Below are positions 23,440-34,644 of a DNA stretch of 64,000 bases, piece after piece. Where the stretch lies: NCBI GenBank assembly GCA_001949185.1, contig BDGG01000012.1, positions 47,908 through 111,907 on the forward strand, written 5' to 3'. The stretch's first letter is position 1; every line of letters starts with the position of its first letter. A program made the translations under genes and the position numbers. Source of the stretch: Ramazzottius varieornatus. Lineage: Eukaryota > Tardigrada > Eutardigrada > Parachela > Ramazzottiidae. Under the pieces are notes generated by a model, which saw only the letters and a list, made by a program, of their open reading frames with translations, was not told the origin of the DNA and made no database searches.

Positions 23440-25882
23440 TCACGACGAACAGCTAACCTTCAGCTGCTTCGACCAGTTCGGTGCTTCTTTCGAAAACCCA
23501 CGCTCTTCCGCGTAAGCTTGCTCATCGAACGGCTTCTCCAGAACCTGCAAAGTTCGTCATACGGCAATCATCAACTGTTCGGTCAGTCGGCAAACCGAAT
23601 GCATCAACCGAACGCACACCTGCATACAGGAACCTACAAGCCTGGTACGGCTGCCTTATATGCAAGTGCGTGAAAGATCTCACTGCCAACTTTCTAAGTT
23701 GAATGCCCAACTCGCGTTCTGTTCAGAAGTTTATTTTTGATTACCTTTTGGAGGTCCCATATTTCCGAGAAGTCGTTCATGTCAGCCGCCCTGATCGCTC
23801 GTTCCGCCATCCAGTTCCGCAGAATATAGACCGGGTTCGTGGCATTGATCAGCTTCACTCGATCTATTTCGGCCACCTTCGTCCTCTTCAGCACTTCTTC
23901 ATAGTCTTTTAAGAACTGCGTCCACTTCTTATGCTTTGAAGCTTTCTTTAAGGCCCAAGCAGTACTCGGTACTTCTTCCAGCCACTCGAAGTTGATCAGA
24001 CCCAGCTGCCGGAAGCTCGCCGTGAAGTCTGATTTGGTTTCTTGTAAAATTGAAAGAAATAACTGCATCAGTTCTCTTTCTTTCGGATCTTCTCGGATCA
24101 GGCCAAGTTTGTTCCGGAATATTCTTTGGAACGTCCTCCAGAACCTCGGATAATAGTTATCCAAAGCTTCGTGCATTTTCTCCTTTGAGCTTTCTTTCCG
24201 GAGCAGCGGCCAGAAGGCTTCTCGAAGCTTGTTCACGTTGAACAAGCCGACGTCGGGTTGATTCTTGTACGAATATCGTCCTTCGCTATCTGAAAACATG
24301 GAGAACACAAAAATTAACATACCGTCAGATGCGGGATAGCCGAGAAGGGACTTGGGTAACACTTCAACCCACCTGCATACACCGAACCATGAAACCAATA
24401 AGTGACTATGTACGCAGGTGTGTAATGAGATCGAGGTGAGAAAGAATGACGCAGAAAAAGTACCTGAAAAGTTCGGAATGAAGTCTGGATTGTAAGCATC
24501 CAAAAACCCGAATGGACCAAAGTCGATGGTAATGGACAGTAGGCTAAAGTTGTCTGTGTTACAGACGCCGTGAGAGAACCCGACTGACTGCCACTTTGCA
24601 ATCATATCGGCAGTCTTATTCACGATCAGCCCGAACATCGCTATGTAGTCTTCATCTACATACTGCTTCCTCACGCTTATCCAATCCGTGAAATGTTCAC
24701 GAAGAATGAAATCTACCAGCTGTTTCAGCTCTTTGGTTTCGCCGTTTTTCGCGAGGATCTCTAATGAGCCGAAACGGAACCATGTAGGAGCTAGACGAAG
24801 GACCACCGCGGTCCGTTCTTGCTTCATGTGTCCGTCGTAGAACTGGTCCCTGTACGCAGTGTCATCCGAGACGACGAGAGAAGCAGCTCGGGATGTTGGG
24901 ACACCCAGATGGTACATGGCTTCCGAGCACAGGAACTCGCGTATGGAACTTCGGAGGACTGCGCGACCGTCACCGCTTCGACTGTAGGGAGTTTTTCCGC
25001 TGCCTTTCAACTGCAGCTCCCAATGCTCTCCAGCCTGCAAAAATATATAAAGCACTCCCTATGCCCACAAGATCAATGCAGATTCAGAAAGGAGAAACCC
25101 AAGCACAGAAATAACCTACGGGAGGTGTGAAGCCAGAATGCAGCATGTCGTTCAGCCACATGGACAGCCCGCTGCGATGCTCATTTACGAACCGGAAGTA
25201 TGCAGGTGGCTGCGGCATGCATACATTCATTGTCATTCGCGCGAAGGACGACTGTACGTACCTTGTTGACGTATTCGCCAAGCATGATGGCTCGCCCATC
25301 TCCGAGCTGGTTAGCCCAGCTTCCAAACTGATGTCCGCCATAGCGATGAGCCAATGGGACGCTACCTGGCAAGACGACGTTACCGCTAACAAAGTCGACG
25401 AATTCCTCTCGACCAGGTAGCTTGTCGCCATTCATATCCAGTATGTCTTCCAAGACGCTTTTCGTGATGGCCATCAACTTAACCTTGCTGCGGAAGGGTG
25501 TCGGTTCAATCTTCGAGAAGATAACGCGTGGGATGAAACGAGCAGGCGTTTTGAAGTAAGAGTCGATTGGTAATTGCTCCAACAACCGGAAGGAGTTAAA
25601 GCGCCAGTCTTGCAGTGACCGATGAAGAGTCTTGTCAGCAACCGAACATACCCTGTACTTATGACAACATGTAACGGCATTGCCCAAGAAAAACTTCAGA
25701 GGACGTTCCGTTTACCTGCTAGTCGGCGTAAAGAAGAGAGAGCCCAGCGGTGTATCCGAATGGTTTGCGTTCACGTAACACGTCCCAGTCCGAGCAGATG
25801 ACTGCCACTCGTGGCTGCGGACGGTTGCCACTGCAAACAAAGCCACCAGCAACCGGCTGGGAGGAACAAACCTTTCTTCCAT
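23440..25882 (-). CDS. SELENOO: Selenoprotein O homologue (Cys form), protein AMPylase
   Basis: Five exons: 25882-25716, 25652-25262, 25034-24464, 24289-23745, 23544-23440; phases agree, 592 aa. SelO is a pseudokinase-fold enzyme of mitochondria that transfers AMP to Ser/Thr/Tyr of target proteins. Start at 25882 gives a hydrophobic leader ([13 protein letters not shown]). Then [76 protein letters not shown] and [13 protein letters not shown], all signature segments. The C-terminus reads LKVSCSS then TGA; vertebrate SelO has Sec at the third-last position, so the TGT here (Cys) replaces it. Family-B copies lie in the 3' flank side of intron 4 and in intron 3. It is head to head with TIMM10B. 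Confidence 0.96.
23616..23668. repeat. Family-B hairpin, eroded
   Basis: ACACCTGCATACAGG with a weak partner TATATGCAAGTG 40 bp later, in SELENOO intron 4. Confidence 0.5.
24369..24424. repeat. Family-B hairpin
   Basis: CCACCTGCATACACC and TATGTACGCAGGTGTG, in SELENOO intron 3. Confidence 0.7.
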
Positions 25883-26240
25883 CGTCCCCACAACCTCAAG
25901 CGGCGCAGCAAGCGGGAGAACGAAGGTTCTATGACTTCTATCTATCTGCTAAAAAGGCAAAATTTAAATTATTTGACACAAAACCAGAGTGATAGACAAA
26001 ACCAAACTGCGGAAAACCCTAACGGTCACCCTTGAAGCGAAGGTATGCACCTTGTATCCGGCTCACCCGCCGGGTATGCGCCAAGATCCACGGGCGCTCC
26101 GCGGCGCTCCCGGAAGCTCCAATTTTTTTAGGTCAAATATTTCTTCCTGGAAGATTGATTTTGTCGATTTTGCTGTGTTGTTCTCGACATCCGTCGGTCT
26201 GTATGTCGCTTCTAGAGAGATCTTTGTATTTGTTATTGAC
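25883..26240. promoter_or_regulatory. Head-to-head promoter interval SELENOO/TIMM10B
   Basis: 358 bp between two start codons pointing outward, both genes encoding mitochondrial proteins. The plus-strand frame is open through the interval (from 25989) and joins TIMM10B, but the extra residues do not match the family, so I treat it as 5' UTR and promoter. Confidence 0.4.
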
Positions 26241-26558
26241 ATGGACACGGAGGGTGCCGCAAGGAACTTCAAGGATTTCATGCAAATGTATAATCAGCTG
26301 ACGGAGAGATGCTTCGGTGTTTGTGTTGCTGATCTCGGTACGCGCCGGTTGACGGAACCAGAAGAGCAGTGTGTCTCAAACTGTGCCACGAAGAATGTCC
26401 GACTGAACAACAGAACGATGGAGGTGTTTATGGAGCTGCAACCTGCAATACTCGAGAAGCGTCAAAGGGAGGCAATGGAAGCGATGGCCAAAGCCGAAGC
26501 TGCTCAAGCTACTAGCCAATCAATAGGAGACAATCAAGCAACAAAGGATCTGACGTAG
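26241..26558 (+). CDS. TIMM10B: Mitochondrial import inner membrane translocase subunit Tim10B
   Basis: Single exon, 105 aa, ATG at 26241. Small Tims are intermembrane-space chaperones; Tim10B attaches the small Tim ring to TIM22. Twin CX3C motifs are present: CFGVC at about residue 22 and CVSNC at about 46, inside FMQMYNQLTERCFGVCV and LTEPEEQCVSNCATK. The C-terminal Ala/Glu-rich helix and polar tail (residues 75-105) are also usual. A longer in-frame reading from 25989 exists; the family length supports the internal ATG. Confidence 0.93.
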   Translation: MDTEGAARNFKDFMQMYNQLTERCFGVCVADLGTRRLTEPEEQCVSNCATKNVRLNNRTMEVFMELQPAILEKRQREAMEAMAKAEAAQATSQSIGDNQATKDLT

Positions 26559-27420
26559 CTACGATCCCATTTCCCCTGTGTTTCCCTTCTCGGAGCCTTT
26601 TTTACCTTTTACCTCGTTTCTCGATTAAAGGAAGCTCCAGAATACTTCCGTCTATTCTATTTAATTGCACTAAGCTGTGATTTCCAAGGAGCGGGTTTTT
26701 GAATGGGGTTTGTTTGCAGGCGTCTGTCGCCGGTCAGGTCTATGTCCTGATAGTAAGTTTTCACCTTGGTCCATGACGTCTAGAGGTTGCAACTTGATGA
26801 ACTGTATCCGCGATGACGTAATGCGCGTATGAACTTTTTAGGGTATTAAAGATAATAACGGCTTTCTGAAGGCTCGGACTTTGCTTCCTGCTGCTGGAGC
26901 CCTCGATACCGGCAAGACGTGTCTCGCTATCGAAAAAACCAGAACACAGACGATGTCTGGGTCTTGCCAAAGCCACTGTGGGGAATAAATGGTCAGGGAG
27001 TGCCAACAAGAATAATGGCGGCCAGCTGCGCTCACTCATTGAGAACCACTCCAGCACTGGACGTTATCAACAAATTTACCCTTTATTGCCGATTAATGTT
27101 GAACTGTTGTAGATGCAGTTTGTTTTATGGCCGTTTACCTGGCCAGATAAAGGAGTTTTGGACGCGGTAAAGAGCGGGCCGGTCTGAAGATGATCATCAC
27201 TGCTTGTCAGCGCTATTTTACAGGCTTGATGATCACGTTCAACCTCATTCTCCGCGCGCCGCGTTTTCCGTCATGGTCTCCATTTGGAGGGAAATAAAAA
27301 CAGCCGTATACCTAGTTTTCCGTAAGTTTGAATTTGTTGCAAAAGGATCATCACTTTCCATCTCGTTTTTCTTGTGCGAAGTCTTCTCCGGTCTGAAACT
27401 TCACTGTTCTCTTTTCTGCC
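26559..27420. other. Intergenic stretch
   Basis: 862 bp between TIMM10B and the four-TM gene. AATTAAAGG-type 3' signals follow TIMM10B near 26622. Short ORFs on both strands have no domain. Confidence 0.5.
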
Positions 27421-28179
27421 ATGTCGGACAAACCTTTCCTTCCAACATTGCCTACTGTTGTCCAGGATGAGAACCTGAAGAGAGAACGGCTCGCCAACGA
27501 ATTTGAATATGTCGCCGTCTTTCAGCGCTTCGTGATATTTTCCCTTTTCTTGGCGGCACCGTTCCTTCTCCTCCTCAGCATAATAGGTAAGTCTTGACCC
27601 ATGCAAGTGGCGCACTGAACGATGGTTGTAAGTTTGTTCAGCGCGCCACTTGAGTAGCTCACACAAATCTGATCACATCATTCTCTGTAACTGTTTTCAG
27701 CCTGGGTAAAGTTTGACGAAGCCGTAGAATGGTTCATCGCCGGTACAAGTTTCACCCTCGGCGCCATGTCCGCAGCAACAGTTGGAATGTTGTCGCTCCG
27801 CATGCGGACGAATATGCTATACCGGCTCCTGCAGCTCATCAGCATCGCAATGATCTGGATTCTTCTACCCGGTAACGCCTACGCCATGTTACTGCTAGCT
27901 CAAGTCATCCGAGAAACTAACGTCAAGCTATCTCAGCGCTCGTGGACCGTGGAAGAGAAGGCGGACGAAATGGCGCTGCAGTCGCTGCGGCATGTTATAG
28001 TCTTCGCCTATGGGGTCCTCATCGTCTTGCAAACAACCGGGGCCTTCTTAACATGCGCTCTCTTGGCGAGGTTTCCCTACCTTTGGTCCACCCCAACATG
28101 GAAAAGGGATAGTATGTTGTCGACATGGAACATTGTAGTCCATCGACCAACTGAAAAGAAGGTTGTCGTGCTCAAATAA
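27421..28179 (+). CDS. Orphan protein with four predicted membrane helices
   Basis: Two exons, 27421-27586 and 27701-28179, join in phase 1 to 214 aa. Hydrophobic segments at roughly 37-57 (VIFSLFLAAPFLLLLSIIAW), 67-90 (FIAGTSFTLGAMSAATVGML), 100-122 (LLQLISIAMIWILLPGNAY) and 160-182 (HVIVFAYGVLIVLQTTGAF). The N-terminus is acidic/polar and probably cytosolic; the tail is basic (HRPTEKKVVVLK). The length and topology resemble several small tetraspan families, but I see no diagnostic motif (no CCG or claudin W-GLW-C-C). The stop TAA lies inside AAATAAA, so stop and poly(A) signal overlap. The intron contains a short family-A hairpin. Confidence 0.7.
27603..27656. mobile_element. Family-A hairpin, minimal form
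   Basis: CAAGTGGCGCACTGAAC and GTTCAGCGCGCCACTTG pair with one bulge across an 18-bp loop in the intron of the four-TM gene; outer arms are missing. Confidence 0.8.
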
Positions 28180-29163
28180 ATTTGTTTTACGAGATCTACT
28201 GCAAGTCGAATGAGTTTTGACTTTGAGAGATTGACGCGTCCTTTTGACAGGATTGCTGTTAATTCTGCATTTGAGTTTTGTCAGCCTTTGATCATGAATA
28301 CCTCTCATACGGGCCTGATGTAATAACGCACGAGATCGAATTGTGCCGTGACAATTGTCGGCCGAAGACGGATGTCAGGGCTCCTGAGCGAAGCAAAGTC
28401 CTTCAAAGCGTGTTGCTTCGATCGAGAGACCGCCTGTTGATGCAGACACGAAGGCGGATAAAACCATGTATGGAGCGCCTGCCCTCTTCCTTTTTCGTAT
28501 ACCGTAGAAAAAAACCGAGAACCTCACGCACATATTTTATTCAAGCCATAGAATCGATCTTGATGGGAAAGCGATACGACGTACAATACGTGGGCGTTGA
28601 AACCAGCCGCTGTTCGATGCAGATCATTGGCTACATGCCGAAGTCCCTTGCTGAAACTGTACAAAAAATGACACGAAAGAGGGGCTAATGCCGGTATCAG
28701 GCTGGGTTCAGGGGAAGTGCCGACGTCTAGTCCCGTAATGAATCCTGTCGAGCGGAGAATGGCTTATTAAAGTGGATCTTAACGACTCCATCTGTTGCAG
28801 TAGATCGCGCTTCCTTTCACTGAGAGAAGAACCCTAAAGACACTTCATCCGAGATGCTCAAAGGATGTTATGCTGTCCGTGGATAATAGGTTTCTGTGTT
28901 AGTGAGTGACACTGCTCAGCGCTCTTACTTTGCAGCTGGTTGTTCGACGGACTCGTTTGCTTTGATATACCCCTGATCGATGGCGCTCAAGGAAAGCCGG
29001 AGACTTTGATAACTAGCATCTGTCGGTATCTCCCACTTGAAGGAATAGAGTCTCATGATTTGGCGCTATCAAGTGACACTGTGTGGAGTACTTCCGTGTC
29101 GCTTTCTTTTCCCCTTCATTATTACACCACGGGATAGGCATCAGTTTTCTTGCAAGGAATGTC
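28180..29163. other. Intergenic stretch with one long unexplained ORF
   Basis: About 1 kb. A 136-codon plus-strand frame (28278-28688) opens without an ATG at its start; it is basic and shows no domain. I leave it unannotated. Confidence 0.4.
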
Positions 29164-31181
29164 ATGGGAAATAAGGATAGCAAAGCTATCAAGCCAGCGG
29201 ACGGTAACGGCCATCCAGCGGGACCGAAGCTGAAGAAAGCCGACTTGGAGTTCCTCAAGGCGAATACTAACTTCGACGAAGAGACCATCACCGAATGGTA
29301 CACCGAGTTTCTTGTAAGTATTACGCAAGCTTATGCAATGTCTGCACCATCAAAAGTAAACTACCTTCTGTTTTTACTTCACACCAAAAATGACTTAGGG
29401 AGAAACTAAATTGGGACGTCGGTAAATGTCTCGAACATGGTCGTTTCCCCAAGTTGCGCACGACCCCTGCCTGTAATAACGAGCATGTGCTCCACTTAAG
29501 AGAACGACCAGACAATTCAGTACACGCGTATTCCCTTTCGTTCTGTAAAATCTCACTGACGTATTCTGGGCTTTCAGAGAGACTGTAAAAATGGTAAGTT
29601 GTCCCCCAAGCAATTTATGGAAGTCTACCAGGTGATATGTCCTGGCGGTGAAGCTCAAGAATTTTCCCGGCACGTATTCCGCACCTTCGACAAGGATCGA
29701 AATGGCTTTATTGACTTCAAGGTATGAAATGATCAACAACTTGGGTCAATGAGGGTCGCCCTCATCCTCCTCTCACCTGCTGCTCTTTTTCCTGGATGAG
29801 TCATGTCTAAAATATCGAGGGTACTTCGGTATTGGTTCAAGCACACTCAATCTTACAGTCCACAGAAAACCCGCTCCACTCTGCGCCCACCTGCATACAT
29901 ACATCCATGATAAATTCTGTGGTCCGTGGTATACAGGTGTGTGATAGGTTTCTCTAGCGAGAGAGCGCTCCACTTCCCCGTTGAGTTGATCCAATTTTCT
30001 CCCTGTCACTTGGTTTGTTTGTTCATTAATCTTGCTTACCGACGCACGTTAATGGGTTCGATTAAGGATACGATTGAGTGAGGTATGACATCAAGAGGCT
30101 ACCGTACAAGTTCGAGGAGCTCTCGAAAGGATTCAACCCTGCAACCTTGACGCTTCGGTAACCTAATCGGGCGCGACCTACAGTATACTAACCATGCCAA
30201 GCTACGTCATCGCGAGCTCAACTGTGTAAAGCATCTGTGGCGCTTGAGGAAACCTTTCCAGTTTCCTGGTCCTTCGAAAAGAAGTGTCAATAAATGGCCA
30301 AAATTTTACAGTGGAAAAGATTACTTCCGGGTTTTTCAGGAATATCAGGAGCTCGAGGCTAGGTCTTCTTAGAGCTAGACTTCAATAAATTTTATTTCTT
30401 TACATGCACGTCAGGAGTTGAAAGGGTAATGTGGGGGTACTTTCATGATTGTGGACAATTACCAAGCTCAACACGTTCGTGACGCACTTTGGAGGGGGTA
30501 TCATAACAGCGGCATGTTCTTCTATTATCGACAGGAATTCCTTATGGCTGTCAACGTCACGTCTTCCGGCACAGTGGAGCAGAAGCTTAAATGGGCCTTC
30601 TCCATGGTGGATATCGACGGCAATGGCCATATCGATTTGACAGAAATGACGAAGGTGATATCGGTAAGCCTGCGTCAATTCAACCAGAAATCATCTAGCA
30701 AGCAAACTCCCGCAATGTTTTACACACCTGCATACTGCGAACTAGAGCATCCGTTCTGGATGTGTGTATGCAGGTGGATGCAATAAAAATCGGGTTTCCC
30801 TGTGGACCTGCATCATGAACTTGCATACGATGTATACAGGTGTTCGAATCAGGCGCAGAGTCTTCCGCCGTCCCGTTGATCGTCCCTCTGACGTACCGCT
30901 AAATTATTCGAGCTGGCTTGCGTGCCGTTTAACTCTACGATTACATTGATTAGGCTATCCAGGACATGTCAGGAGCTTTGACGACGCCTCGATCTCCCGA
31001 CACGACAGCGAGCTCAACGTCCAAAGACGGTATCATCAGCGCCGATGAACGAGCGCGGCAAATCTTTATCAAGATGGATACGAATAAGGATGGCATCTTG
31101 GATGAGAAAGAGTTTGTGGCCGGATGCCTCAACGATCAGTCATTAGTACAAATGTTGATTATAAGTGGAAATTTCGGCTGA
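29164..31181 (+). CDS. Neuronal calcium sensor family EF-hand protein
   Basis: Four exons, 29164-29313, 29578-29721, 30535-30663, 30954-31181; all junctions phase 0, 216 aa. NCS proteins (frequenin, neurocalcin, recoverin, KChIP types) are N-myristoylated switches that bind membranes and targets on calcium rise. MGNKDSK gives a Gly-2 myristoylation signal. [20 protein letters not shown] is the degenerate EF1; EF2 [14 protein letters not shown]3 [12 protein letters not shown] and EF4 [12 protein letters not shown] are intact 12-residue loops. A Ser/Thr/Pro-rich insert lengthens the link between EF3 and EF4 ([17 protein letters not shown]), and residues 5-30 are also extended. The C-terminus [11 protein letters not shown] is unlike frequenin's, so a further splice variant is possible. 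The exact subfamily cannot be set from motifs alone. Confidence 0.88.
29407..29525. mobile_element. Family-A hairpin MITE
   Basis: NCS intron 1. Outer ends TTGGGACGTCGG; arms GGTCGTTTCCCCAAGTTGCG and CTCCACTTAAGAGAACGACC pair. Confidence 0.75.
29886..29943. repeat. Family-B hairpin
   Basis: CCCACCTGCATACATAC and TGGTATACAGGTGTGTG, in NCS intron 2. Confidence 0.7.
30722..30778. repeat. Family-B hairpin
   Basis: ACACACCTGCATACTGCG and TGTGTATGCAGGTGGAT, in NCS intron 3. Confidence 0.75.
30804..30843. repeat. Family-B hairpin, short
   Basis: GACCTGCATCATG and CGATGTATACAGGTG, 25 bp after the preceding copy, in NCS intron 3. Confidence 0.55.
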
Positions 31182-33013
31182 TCCTTTCAAAGGCAGAAGT
31201 TCGACTTGATCATCCGTCTTGTCGTTCGACTCTATACCGTTATTACGGGTTGTATTCTTCTAAACACTTGGTCTCCTCATTTCTTTTGTTATTCCCAAAC
31301 CGTCCGTATATTTTCTCCTTCATCGCTTCATTGCCGTTTACAGTGTTGTGTAATTTATTGAGTGATCGAGCGAAGTCGAATACCAATAACAATTTCGTGC
31401 AGAAATGGTTGGGCGAGATGCAGGAATCTGTTTGATCCAAGCTTCGATCCTAGAGAGTTGCCCAAAATCTTCGGAGACTCGGAGCACGAACAAAAACTTG
31501 GATCATAAACGGAACAGGTCAACAGTGTTTCAGACTTTCATATCATATCTGCTGCTACTTTTCGCGAACGAATATTTTCTTGGATGGGAAACTCCAGTGG
31601 GTACTCGACGTTTTAGCACAATAACATTGTCTGACAAGGCGTCATCTGTAAAAGAAATTTAAAGCCATTATCTACGGGAATTATACTCTGTAGATGGCGC
31701 CACACGGTGACCACAGCCTTGATCAACAATTTACCGAAAATTCATGTACAAAATTGTAACCACTCAAGTGACTGGGAAGGAACTCTTTTTTTAAGAATCC
31801 CTCGATGCTGATATCCGAGGCTCGAGAGTATCATACCGAACAGGAAGAGCTAGTGATCCGCGTTTCCTGTCGGTCAGACAAAACTTTAAAGAAAAGACGT
31901 CCGGATCAGCGGAAGCTTCGGATCCGTCATTGCGCTCACCCTTTGAACAAAACGCCGTCAAGAGACAGCGCCGGAAAATCCTTCGGGAGGATTGTCACGT
32001 CTGCCGGTGGTCGACTATGACTTCTAATCATCTCCAGACACCTAAGATATTTTTCAGTTTACACCCGTCGGCGCACCCTTTCTCAGCTCTCAAAATATCC
32101 TAACGCAACATTCACGTGAGTGTCTCATTAATATTATTTTTTCTCGGTAAGATGATTTTAAAATGTTAAGCCGGCTTCAGCGCACATTGGGTTCTCCGTG
32201 TTATTTATTCCGAATTTTACACCCTTCATTATCGCATCGAAGCACTTCAAAGCCGTGGTTCACATTGGCACAGTCAGAAAGTGTGACAGCATGCCGCTGA
32301 TGTTGTTGTTTCTAATTTTCCATACACCGTATGTACCTCGGAAACAGCAGACCAAACCACGATTAATATGCGGCTAGGACCTTGTCACAAATGATTCATT
32401 TTTTTTGTTCATCTACATTAGTATGCATCAGCTGACTTTTATCTTCCTCCTTTCCTTCACCGATAATCACTGTAATTTTTTATCGGACCGTGAAGTCTGT
32501 CTCGCTTGACATGGATTATTGACGATTGTTACAGTAGCTGGCGGCGACCCAGTAGTAAACATCTTTTGTCTGGCGTGTTGTTCAAAGTCTCTAATAATCA
32601 TGTGAATCGTTGTATAGAAGAGATAACAGGGCGTTCGCATTCTGTCCAACAGAAGCTGGCATCGATTTTATCGTACCGCGGTTCGTAACTGGTTATGCGA
32701 CGACGCGGACCGTGAACTGGAGAAAAACAACTCAGTACGTGGGTTCTTCATACAGAGTACCCTGAGTGTTTTCCGCTCTTCGTGACTGACCCGTCAGTAG
32801 GGCACGTCCAACATGTCTGAATTCAGCCCAGCTTTCAGGAAGCTTGACACGTTACGCAGGCGTCAACATGTTTTTCCAACTATCAAAACAGGTTAGCACA
32901 CACTAGAGGTGACTTTTGGCGGTTCGTCTCTCCTCCAGACGCACCATAAAACAGCACCGCGTGTGAAGAATCCACCTGTGGAGAAAATGACCCCGTAATG
33001 TTGTGTTCGATAC

Positions 33014-33230
33014 ATGGGAGACGAGTGAGCGAAACATAGAAGATCGTTTTCCCAAAGTGGCGCGATCTCCCGACCAAATGGCGTGACACTGACAACATGC
33101 GCCACTTTGAGAACTCGACAAAGTCGCTTTTTTTAACTGGCGCACGCTGCCAGCCGATAACAGCATAGACCTGCGCAACTTGAGACAAAGACCTTTGTAC
33201 GTTCCGTTTGCCGGCCTCTCATATACGAGG
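33014..33230. mobile_element. Family-A hairpin, dimeric copy
   Basis: First unit 33041-33115 (CCAAAGTGGCGCG ... ATGCGCCACTTTGAG), second 33125-33190 (TAACTGGCGCACG ... CTGCGCAACTTGAG), joined by AACTCGACAAAGTCGC. Outer ends GGGAGACGAG and GCCGGCCTCTC resemble family termini, so the dimer has one set of outer ends. Confidence 0.8.
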
Positions 33231-33644
33231 AAGAATTTCAATACGAATCTACACGCTAGGTGTTGTTGACATCCGAGTGACTTCCGTCTACTATTTGTAA
33301 TCTATCGAGCGCAAAATTTCTCACATGTGGGATATTGAGGTACACGCGCTGACAAAGCGGTAGGGGGCTTTCTCTGGTTGGAAAGCCACGAAAACATAAT
33401 ACTCTGTTTGCCTTAAAGAATTGGGTACCTCCTCTACCTTTCTGACCTGTCAGCAGTTATTATCCGTGATGCGCGCTCGACGACCCAGCTCGCTCCTTTC
33501 TCCATTCTTCCAGTGTCGACATGTCTCCTTTCTTTTGGAGCCCCACAGAGAAACCAAAAATAAAGAGCAAAAACTTGAAATGGAAACAGAAGTCTTGCTT
33601 CTTTCACCCGTCATGATCACGGACGCGTCTAATAACAGTGAACG

Positions 33645-33770
33645 GGGACGTCAGCAAGTGAATTATAAACATGATCGTTATCAGAAGTGGCGCACCTTTA
33701 CATTGTTATTAGCTGATAGTGTGCGCCACTCGAGTAAACGATCATGTTGAAGTGTGCTCCAAATTTCCCC
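33645..33770. mobile_element. Family-A hairpin MITE
   Basis: GGGACGTCAGC at the left; ACATGATCGTTATCAG and ACGATCATGT pair; inner arms AAGTGGCGCACC and AGTGTGCGCCACTC. Intergenic. Confidence 0.85.
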
Positions 33771-33840
33771 ACCATTTCCCAACGACTCTAATTAACAGTT
33801 AGGCGTAGTACCGTACCCTACTTGGACTTGGAGTACTTTA

Positions 33841-34041
33841 TTATGGTTCCACGACAACGCCAGATGCAATGCGAAGGTTCGCTAGGTTGTTTTGCAGTTG
33901 AGCTTGACCGCGAATTAGGCAGTGCTTGTTCAGCGGCCAGCCGCCAGCGTGGCAGTGTTTTTCTCTCGATAAGCCTACCGTGAAGACCTCGAGTTTCTCG
34001 GAAACAGCACCAGTCCAGTTCATGTCAACGTTGGCACGCAT
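33841..34041 (-). CDS. Doubtful 66-aa ORF
   Basis: ATG at 34041 with an in-frame TGA two codons upstream, TAA at 33841-33843. Polar, two Cys and two His (KHCHAGGWPLNKHCL). No family recognised and no splice partner seen. Length alone does not exclude chance. Confidence 0.2.
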   Translation of the reverse strand: MRANVDMNWTGAVSEKLEVFTVGLSREKHCHAGGWPLNKHCLIRGQAQLQNNLANLRIASGVVVEP

Positions 34042-34263
34042 GGCGTCTCACAAATGGTAGAGAGCTCAAGCTCTCGAGAGTAGCGACCCTGATTAAGTCT
34101 TGCTGGTCAGGTTTTTCTCCTTCGGCCACTTGTCAACATGTACTACACTATATACATAAAATCAGCAGCGAACCTCGTACGTGTTTTGTTGGACGTGGCG
34201 TACCGTAGTGTGGAAATAAGAGCCATAAAACCGGCAGACAATCGACCTGCCTTCAGATGCCTT

Positions 34264-34312
34264 GTGGCTCTCTCTCTTTCGCTCTCTCTCTCTCGGTCGC
34301 TCTCGCTCATAT
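34264..34312. repeat. CT-rich microsatellite
   Basis: Interrupted CTCTCTCTCT tract with TCGC variants over about 50 bp. Confidence 0.8.
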
Positions 34313-34644
34313 TGATCTTTCCAAGAATCCAACTGTTTTTGTGCACCAGCTAAGGTTAACTGCGAGAGCCAGCAACGTATACTTTCGATCGCCCACACTC
34401 GCTCGCACACTTTAATTTTAAACAGCTCCTATCTTTTGGTGCTTCGAGTGAGGACTGTGCTGAAGAGCATCACGCTAGCTTGCGCACTCTGTTATTGACA
34501 AAACAGCTTGGCGAAAACATCATACCGGATCGATGCGTTGTGTAACGCGTCTCACTCACTTTCCTCCACCAAGAGAAAAACAAGTTGAAAGCTCTTCGGC
34601 TGTACAGCGTATTCTCCTTCCGTCCTATTAAATGAAAGGACTCA

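Larger units (their letters stand above)
31182..34644. other. Long gene-poor interval
   Basis: About 3.5 kb. It contains a dimeric and a single family-A hairpin, a CT-rich microsatellite (34264-34312) and two small ORFs of doubtful status (31805-32020 plus; 33841-34041 minus). No recognised domain was found. Confidence 0.45.

Noticed and set aside
25989-26240. N-terminal extension of TIMM10B
   Set aside because: In frame but unlike the family, and it would double the length; the ATG at 26241 gives the normal protein.
28278-28688. 136-codon plus-strand ORF
   Set aside because: Opens without ATG, highly basic, no domain, no splice partner; likely chance in an intergenic stretch.
31805-32020. 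71-codon plus-strand ORF with ATG
   Set aside because: No domain or splice support, basic composition typical of chance frames here.
32883-33241. Overlapping minus-strand ORFs of about 100 aa
   Set aside because: They are translations of the dimeric family-A hairpin.
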